From: Megaustenia siamemsis
Taxonomy: Eukaryota; Mollusca; Gastropoda; Stylommatophora; Ariophantidae
NCBI GenBank assembly: GCA_032433765.1
Contig: JAVIAB010000092.1
Coordinates: forward strand, 64,979,666-65,043,665
Direction of reading: 5' to 3'
Length of the DNA stretch: 64,000 nucleotides
Position numbers and translations under genes: made by a program
Shown: positions 57,051 through 64,000 of the stretch, in pieces
How positions within the stretch are numbered: the stretch's first letter is position 1
Layout of the letters: the number at the start of each line of letters is the position of its first letter
Notes under the pieces: model-generated
What the model was told of the DNA's origin: nothing
Databases searched by the model: none
Seen by the model: the letters and a program-made list of their open reading frames with translations, nothing else

Positions 57051-58935
57051 ACACTTCATGTTTCCTCCTCAACTCTTCAAGACAACAGGCGTAAAATTGA
57101 GGAAAGTCTACATTAAAGTTCGGTGGAAGCTCCTAACACAAAACTCCACTGCAATTATAACTCTATAGATTAGGTAAAGAATTCGTTTAGAATGCTCTAA
57201 CTGAAAACAAAAACAACAGCAGCAACTTACATTATTTGAAACAAAGAAAAAGTAAAATAAAATAAATAAATAAACTCTGAGTGTATTTTATCGATTCATG
57301 TCACTTAGGGAATGGTTGGCCAAATTATCAGATCTGAATGAAGAAGTGGATAAAATACGATCCGTATCGCCATCACTTCAAACGCATTAACAATATAACA
57401 CATATCTAGAAATGAAACAAAAAGAATTCAGCTAATAAGAAACTCAAGCTGTACAATTCTAATCATTACCACATGTATCAAAAGCTGGAAGCAAACACAA
57501 GCATCTTCTTGCTATCTAATATAAATGAATTAGAGGACAGCTAAATATTAAAGTGATTTTTTTTTCAAAACGATTTAAATAATACGCGGTTGGAGACAAA
57601 ATTGAGTATCTCTTCTTTTATTTTCAAGGAAAAAATGAAACTCAAGATCTAGCAGTACAAAGATTATAATGGAAAACAATGGTTACTGACTTTTCGGCCT
57701 TGATTGGCCTGAAATGAAAATGAGTGAATAAATAGTTTTACAGGTGCTAGCAGTCTACAATGTTGAGAACCTACTTTTAAATAATCTGAGCTTTCTTGTG
57801 AATTGGAGTGTGGAAATTTTAGAAAAAAAAAAGATAAAGAACATTGTTCTTGTCTTTAAACGTGAAACAGAGTGATGAAGCGTACCAGGAATGTGGCCGA
57901 TAATGCTACACTCTGAAGAACAAAAACCTGTTTGTGTTCAGAAATGTACCGAAAACCCCTGAACAGTTTATGGTTGCAAGGATCCAAGACATAACATCAG
58001 AATAAGAAAGATTTACGGCTTCTTGTGTGTCATTAGCAAGGGGTAAATACGTACGGTTTTCAAGACCGACAGTTAATAGTTGGACTTGCTAAATAATTTA
58101 TTTGAAAAACCATATGGGTAAGGAAACTCATGAGACAGTTTATTTAGAAATATGAGTGGTTGAAGGGAGAGCGATTTCTATTAAGAAATAATAATTAATT
58201 TTCATTTTACAATAGAGGTAATAAACTACAGTGAAAGAAATGAAGCAGATGGTGGACGAATTAAAGTTTTGGTTAAATTAACGCAAACAGATCATAAGTA
58301 AATGATGAATAAAATGTTATATTACATTTCTATGTGTCAACATTTGTATATGGGATGTAAACAAATCATAACAATGTTAAAGCAGAATAACGTTAGAACA
58401 GAATAACAAGATATCTTCCTTCTTTTTGATACAATAAAATAGAGAGTTATCTTGCACCTTGTTTTGCCCATTGAGATCCAATACATTCTTCTTTACCACT
58501 CTTCATTCGAGACTGTTCCCCTTACCCTGGAGTTTTCCTTGAACTTTCTGTAAAGCAGCAGTAGTTTGCAGTCAAAGTTGTATCTTTCAGAAAACAGTCT
58601 TACCAGACTAACCAATATTCATATTATAGTTTCAATCAAATTTTATTTACATTATTTCTGATTATCCGTGAGGGCTAGGGAGCTGACCGTTTGGATCTAA
58701 GAAAAAAATTCACTAGATTTTGCATTACCTTGGAGTGCTCGTGCTTTCTGCACGTGATTATGTGATGCTTCGTTAAGGATGTTCTTGAAGTCAGAACAGC
58801 TTAAATATATATGATTACAGAGATATTGATATTTAAATTAAAAGAGTAATTTCGAAATGTAAACCAAACAAAAATGATGCAGATAATAAAAACACGACTA
58901 TTGAAAGTTGCTGTAAAAAGTATCAGAATATAAAA
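57051..58935. other. No gene seen
   Basis: Nearly 1.9 kb of AT-rich sequence without supported feature. Confidence 0.4.
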
Positions 58936-58937
58936 AT

Positions 58938-58938
58938 A

Positions 58939-58969
<31 letters not shown>
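58938..58969. repeat. (TA)n tract
   Basis: About 32 bp of TA. Confidence 0.95.
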
Positions 58970-58970
<1 letters not shown>

Positions 58971-59454
58971 CGGAAACGAGACTACGCCGATAATGGTATT
59001 CTCTCTTTCCTTCTTTATTCTTTCTTTATTTATTGCATTCACCCTATAACTGCTAAAGCAATCAATAATTCTCTTCGTCAACCGTCTTTAAAAGGACGTA
59101 AAGAGTGCATAGTTATTGTGGTTTATTTGTGCCTTTCAGCCCTAGACATCCGACTTCAGAACGGCATTTTTGAGCACCGGATTGCCTCCCCTCTTCGATT
59201 CCTAATCGTTTGGCCACATTGGATACTTTGTTTTCAAGAGTACCGCTGGGAGATGGAGCAGGGTCTTGATCAGCTCTGTTTTTCGCCGATCCTGACACAG
59301 GCAGTCAGCTGTGGTTCGCTGACCGCACTCAGCTCAATTGCCGGATGGACGTCTTGGCCCCAGAATGGTATTGGAGGGTACATTCAAAGTTGAAAATAAA
59401 ATATGAATTAATTTGTCTAGAGGACAGGAAGGTTTGACGAAGTCGACAGTTAAA
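58970..59454. other. Unassigned, partly GC-richer
   Basis: 59113-59390 holds overlapping open frames on both strands and is GC-richer than its surroundings. No domain recognised; perhaps an old transposon end. Confidence 0.3.
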
Positions 59455-59804
59455 CAGCCTGGTTTGATAGAGAAATGTCACGTGTTAGATAATACAACTA
59501 GAATGAAAGAGTAATGTCACGTGTTAGATAAAACAACCTAGAATGATAGAGAAATGTCAAGTGTTGGATAAGACAACCTAGGATGATAGAGATATGTCAC
59601 GTGTTAGATAAGACAACCTAGAATGATAGAGGAATGTCAAGTGTTGGATAAAACAACCTAGGATAATAGAGAAATGTCAAGTGTTGGACAAGGTAACCTA
59701 GAATGATAGAGAAATGTCAAGTGTTAGATGAGACAACCTAGGATGATAGAGAAATGTCAAGTATTATATAAGACAACCTAGGATGATAGAGAAATGTCAA
59801 GTGT
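59455..59804. repeat. 40-bp minisatellite, about 9 copies
   Basis: Unit 'gatagagaaatgtcacgtgt' plus 'tagataagacaacctagaat'. A recognisable unit ('aagtgttagat', 'aagacagtcttggatgagag') continues at 62140-62180, after the LINE-A. Confidence 0.9.
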
Positions 59805-59813
59805 TGAAATGAA

Positions 59814-62130
59814 TTGATAGATTGGGCAAAGCCACATTAAATGATTATACACCTTGTTCAAACAACACCCTAGGCGACTATGGACATGGCAAAGCCCAGA
59901 TAAAAAAGTAGACAATCAAAATGATTTTATACTGGTACAGAGAAGATTCAGGAATGGCTAAAATCTCGATTAAAACAAGGCCAGGAGCAGATTGCAATAG
60001 TGACAATGTACCAGTAGTTGAAAGATAAGAATAAAATTGCGGAAGGCACAGAAATCTCCAAGAAATATAAAATTAGAACTAGATATGCTAAGAGTAGATA
60101 AACAGATGAGTGATAAGTACAGTACGATAGTACACAATAGACATAATGCTATTGAGAAAATACAGGACATCCAGGAACAGTGGGAAATGCTCAAACAATC
60201 GATTCAACATCAAAAGAAGTAATACCCGTGACTAAAAGAATCAACAAAAAGAAATGGATGACAGAAGAAATTTTACAACTAATGGACGAAAGAAGAAAAC
60301 ATAAGAAAGAAGAACGGACATACACAATATTGCACAAAGAGATCCAAAACAAATGCAGAGAAGCAAAGGAAGGATGGTTAAAACAGAAATGTGAAGAAAT
60401 AGAAAAACAACAAAAGAAAGACTCAAAATTTATGCACAATCAGTTAAATGAATTAAACGGAAGAAAAGAAGTCAAAGTTTCAGGATGTGTGAAATCAAAG
60501 GAAGGAAATATAATAATGGGACAGGAGAAGACAATGGAAAGATGGACAGAATATATCAGTCAACTCTATGATGATGAAAGACCAGAATTAAACAATTCAA
60601 ATGAAGACACAGGACCACCAATAATGCAGAGTGAAGTGGAAGACGCAATCCAACACATGAAAAGAGGCAAAGCTCCAGGTCCCGACAATATAACAATCGA
60701 AGAGTTAAATACATTAGGAGAGCTGGGAGTACAAGTCACAACCAAACTACTCAATGACATATATAACACTGGACACATACCCGAAGATGTACTAAAATCT
60801 TTGTAGCCATACCGAAGAAGTCAGATGCCACTGATTGTGAAAACCATCTCACTATTAGTCTCATGAGCCATATGACTAAAATATTACTAAGAATCATCAT
60901 GAGACGTGTAAGGAACAAAATAAAACCAGAAATAAGTGAGGAACAATGTAGATTTGTGGAAGGAAAGGGCACCAATAATGCAATATACATCTTAAGAACA
61001 TTGATAGAAAGATCTATAAAGGTAAAAAAAGATCTATATATGTGCTTTATATACTACACGAATGCATTTGACAAAGTAAAGCATGTGGAAATAATCAATA
61101 TGTTGGAGAAATTAAACATTGATGGCAAGGATCTGCGAATCATAAAAAAAACATGTACTGGCAACAAACAGCAGCTATGCGAATTAACAACCAAACAGGA
61201 CAATTTCAGTTTATAAAACAAGGAGTCAGACAAGGCTGTGTTCTGTCGCCGGATTTGTTTTCACTTTAAAGCGAACATATTATGAGATCAATAGTAGACA
61301 AGAAAGGAATTGAAGTCAACGGTCACAACATAAATAATTTGCGATATGCGGATGACACTGTCTTAATAGCAGAGAGAGAGAATGAGCTACAAGAAATGAT
61401 AGATATACTATTAAAAGAAAGCAAGAAGAAAGGTCTCAGTCTGAATAGTAAGAACACAGAGGTAATGGTTATATCGAAGAAACAATCATCACCATCATGC
61501 AGCATAAAAAAAACAAGACAAATCTGAAACAAGTGCAACGTTTCAAATACTTGGGCACAGTGATAAATTCAGATGGAAGATGCAACACAGAAATAAAAAG
61601 CAGAATAGCTCAGGCCGAAATAGCATTTCAGAAAATGAAAAAAATATCTTATGCAACAAATCTATGTCAATAGAAATGAGAAAGAGAGTTCATTGATGTT
61701 ATATAGAACCAATTCTGACCTATGAAAGCGAATCACGGACAGTAGACAAACAAATGAAAAGACGATTAGAGGCCACAGAGATGGGATTTCTCAGAAGAAT
61801 GTTGAAAGTTCCCTGGACAGCTAAAAAGACCAATGAGAAAGTTCTCAAAGAGGCCAACACAAAAAGGGAGCTCTTAAAAACATCAGAAAGAAGCAATCAA
61901 CATTTTTTTGGCACACCATGAGAAGAGCAATGTTGGAATACTTGGTTACAACTAGTAAAATAAAAGGAAAGAGAGATCACGGACGACAAAGAGATAAAAT
62001 ACTGGATAGCTTGGTGTTATGGCATGGAAAACAGTCAACAACAGAACTCATACGATGCACTGTGGATAGAAGATTGTGGAAGGACATGATCGCCAACGCC
62101 AATCGGTACGGCACATGATGATGATGATGA
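59814..62130 (+). mobile_element. LINE family A, longest copy, inserted into the 40-bp array
   Basis: TSD tgaaatgaa at 59805-59813 and 62131-62139. It reaches further 5' than other A copies, into the endonuclease end: TLFKQHPRRLWTWQSPDKK, DFILVQRRFRNG, then PGADCNSDNVPVV, where the catalytic SDH appears as SDN. It ends with a GATGATGATGATGA tail. Confidence 0.92.
60037..62118 (+). pseudogene. LINE-A linker, RT and C-terminus, frameshifted
   Basis: Blocks in order: linker KKWMTEEILQLMDERRK, EAKEGWLKQKCEEIEKQQKK; RT GRKEVKVSGCVKSKEGNI, ERWTEYISQLYDDERPE, MKRGKAPGPDNITIEEL (to 60806); SHMTKILLRIIMRRVRNKIK and motif A CFIYYTNAFDKVKH, where the Asp is Tyr (60863-61216); VRQGCVLSPDLF; catalytic NNLRYADDTVLIAEREN (61345); C-terminus to 62118. 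At least four frame breaks. The altered motif A would by itself be inactivating. Confidence 0.9.
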
Positions 62131-62180
62131 TGAAATGAAAAGTGTTAGATATTTAAGACAGTCTTGGATGAGAGAAAAAA

Positions 62181-62690
62181 ATCGTGGGTAAAATCAGTTT
62201 GGCATGAGTGAAAATAACAGATATCAATTTTGATTAATTGAGGCAGTATTGGAGAGAGAAACAAATTGGTTATTGGTTATTGGTTATGGAAGGCCTCAGT
62301 ATCACAGCAAACGAATTAAAATCCATAATTGCTCCACCGCCTGTGCCAGTGGAATCATCCGAATTACTAACTCATCTCCCAAACAAAGAAAGGTAACTGT
62401 AGTCGCCATCGTAGCAGTCTCAGCACACGCCAAAAGACATAAGGCGAAACCGCGCAGAAAGTGAACACAGTCAACTGTTCCCTGTCATACGATATCATCA
62501 TTCATCGTAAACAAGCGGGATATCGAAGCAGGATCAAAACGGATGAGACACACAGCTCATGGTGTGCACAGAGCACTTAACTCAGTAGCTCCTGCAACAA
62601 GCCGGACTTGGAATATGAGGAAACTGCAAGGAGGAACACTTTTCAGACATAGCCTGCAATGGTTCCTGCCGCCTATCCACCATATACCAT
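62181..62690. other. Unassigned
   Basis: Less AT-rich than average, no supported frame; could be part of the neighbouring gene or a transposon end. Confidence 0.3.
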
Positions 62691-62696
62691 GGGAGT

Positions 62697-63524
62697 TCAC
62701 GTCCTCCCGAAAATGATGATCGTCATAGCACTTGATGATGTTAGGCCATCATTGATGACTCCGATTCCAAACATATAGACACACAGTGGTGGTAAGTTAT
62801 CATTTCCAATCCAACAGAAGCCACATGACCTGTAGTTAGTAAAACCACAGAGAGAATATGATTTTGTGACCTTCACTGATTCACTCTTAGATGTGAATGT
62901 GTAGTTTACACAAGAGGAGAAGTTTTCAACTACAGTGATCCCAATTAAGGCAATTCTGGGAAAGCAAGGCAAGTCTCCTTTATAGCAGCAGAACTTGATG
63001 TTCTCCGCTCCCTTCTTGTAGCTGCCGCCACACGATTCTGATGTCTCATTAACTTGGACATCATTCAAGAACAATGTCAGATTAACATTCCATAGATATG
63101 GCTCTGCTGATGAAATGCTTGGTGCAACAGTTGTATCAATCATACTGGAGGCTCCTGGTCTGTGGTCATTAATATCACAGACGGCACATGATGTTGTTAT
63201 ATTCAGTGTTTCTTTCTGGGGTGTAAATATGTGGCACACACATGGAGAGTGGTTTGTGGTCACAGTAATCCCATTAAAGGCAATTCTAGGGTAGCATGAC
63301 ATAGCTGTTTCAGAACAGCACAATCCTATGATGTTTTCTGTGTTCGCTATAAAGCTGCTGCTGCTACACAATCCTGACCAATTATAGGTGTGGACATTAT
63401 TCACTTGCAATGACAAAACTGCTTTGTTGACATCATAAACCTCTGGAAGAGAATCATTTATGGGACTAATAGTACAATTTATTCTTTCACCGGGGATATC
63501 TTCATTGAGTCCCCAAAAAAAGGT
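62697..63524 (-). CDS. Exon of a putative secreted or extracellular Cys-rich duplicated-domain protein
   Basis: An open minus frame of about 275 codons with no ATG. It starts after an in-frame TAA (63533-63531) followed by a possible splice acceptor ctttttaaccaaag. Numbered from codon 63416, Cys 33, 34, 41, 59 and 80 recur at 143, 144, 151, 169 and 190, an exact 110-residue period, with SCYPRIAFNGITVT matching PCFPRIALIGITVV. At least six N-x-S/T sequons (NWS, NIT, NLT, NET, NFS, NYT) suggest an extracellular domain. The frame ends at a TGA after IIIFGRT; the true exon may stop earlier. I do not recognise the family. Some resemblance of the C-terminal NLPPLCV to Cys-rich secreted DUF4773-type proteins is only a guess. 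Confidence 0.5.
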   Translation of the reverse strand, partial: TFFWGLNEDIPGERINCTISPINDSLPEVYDVNKAVLSLQVNNVHTYNWSGLCSSSSFIANTENIIGLCCSETAMSCYPRIAFNGITVTTNHSPCVCHIFTPQKETLNITTSCAVCDINDHRPGASSMIDTTVAPSISSAEPYLWNVNLTLFLNDVQVNETSESCGGSYKKGAENIKFCCYKGDLPCFPRIALIGITVVENFSSCVNYTFTSKSESVKVTKSYSLCGFTNYRSCGFCWIGNDNLPPLCVYMFGIGVINDGLTSSSAMTIIIFGRT

Positions 63525-63527
63525 CTT

Positions 63528-64000
63528 TGGTTAAAAAGCACATATGCTTTTGAGTTAAACACAAAATGAGCCCACTTCATAGATTCAAAATGATCCTTGC
63601 CAATGCCATCCGTTTGCACAAGTTAGGTCCTTAGCTACCAAACGTCCGAAACGAAGCCATCGATTTATCGACTTTATCTACAGCGAAGGTTAACGAACTG
63701 TGAACAAACATTTATGTTCAAACCCTTGAAAACATTTTCAAAAATCTGCCAACTCGTTGCAATAACATATATCGTATTGTTCAATGTAAACATTGAAAAA
63801 TGGCAGCTTATTTATATTCGAGCTATGGACTAAGCAATGTTTACATTGAGAAACAAATATAGATTACTTAGGGATTGACGATAATCTGATAGTGAGAAGA
63901 AGATATATAAAAAATGATATAGTTCTTGAAGACAGCAACCATAAAGGCCATTTACAGAAACGGAAGCCGGTCATCAAATTACTCTCTTTACAAAAACTAC
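63528..64000. other. No gene seen (possible intron upstream of the exon)
   Basis: AT-rich, no frame continuing the exon; consistent with intron if the exon call is right. Confidence 0.35.

Noticed and set aside
58938..58969. TA tract as replication origin or cruciform site
   Set aside because: Simple TA microsatellites are common; nothing else supports a function.

Overview
Organism and overall character. This is an AT-rich eukaryotic intergenic window from an invertebrate animal genome. The evidence is degraded non-LTR retrotransposons (LINEs), tRNA-derived SINEs, many minisatellites, and no operons or compact genes. The LINE C-termini, the two SINE families and the wealth of 28-57 bp arrays remind me of gastropod or other lophotrochozoan genomes. 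That is an impression, not a demonstration. I find no complete host gene. The best host-gene candidate is one exon-like minus-strand frame at 62697-63524, with two tandem Cys-rich, sequon-rich domains.

Layout. 0-5 kb: SINE-1 end, 41-bp array, LINE-C and LINE-A ends, then LINE-B (2321-4895) carrying a nested LINE-C piece. 5-7.4 kb: a 57-bp array split by SINE-2, then a 37/39-bp array. 7.7-12.1 kb: a multi-layer nest, LINE-C (-) split by LINE-A (+), which is split by an RNase-H LINE (E) and by LINE-D. 12-22 kb: LINE-F and other fragments, SINE-2 copies, a 40/47-bp array, two arrays that grew out of LINE coding sequence (18.2 and 21.9 kb), and an isolated C2H2 finger. 22-36 kb: sparse; LINE-A double insertion (25.6 kb), 0.8-kb ATAAT pentamer (28.7 kb), a dispersed repeat in opposite orientations (31.3 and 33.4 kb), a 47-bp array. 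36-49 kb: LINE-A, SINEs, 43-, 38-, 32-, 29- and 35-bp arrays, and LINE-D carrying LINE-A (46 kb). 49-53 kb: the fullest LINE, family E on minus, with endonuclease, RT and RNase H. 53-57 kb: a 32-bp array split in two, LINE-C, SINE-1, and a 1-kb 30-bp array. 59.4-62.2 kb: LINE-A inserted in a 40-bp array. 62.7-63.5 kb: candidate exon.

How it fits together. Nearly all coding signal is RT, endonuclease or RNase H. Direct repeats of 9-14 bp at the ends of many elements let the insertion order be read: B before its C; C before A before E and D (8-12 kb); D before A (46 kb). A sits in D and D sits in A, so those families overlapped in time. Several minisatellites demonstrably arose from, or were later interrupted by, these elements. 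Family letters A-I are local labels; clade names (RTE-like, I-group-like) are inference from motifs.
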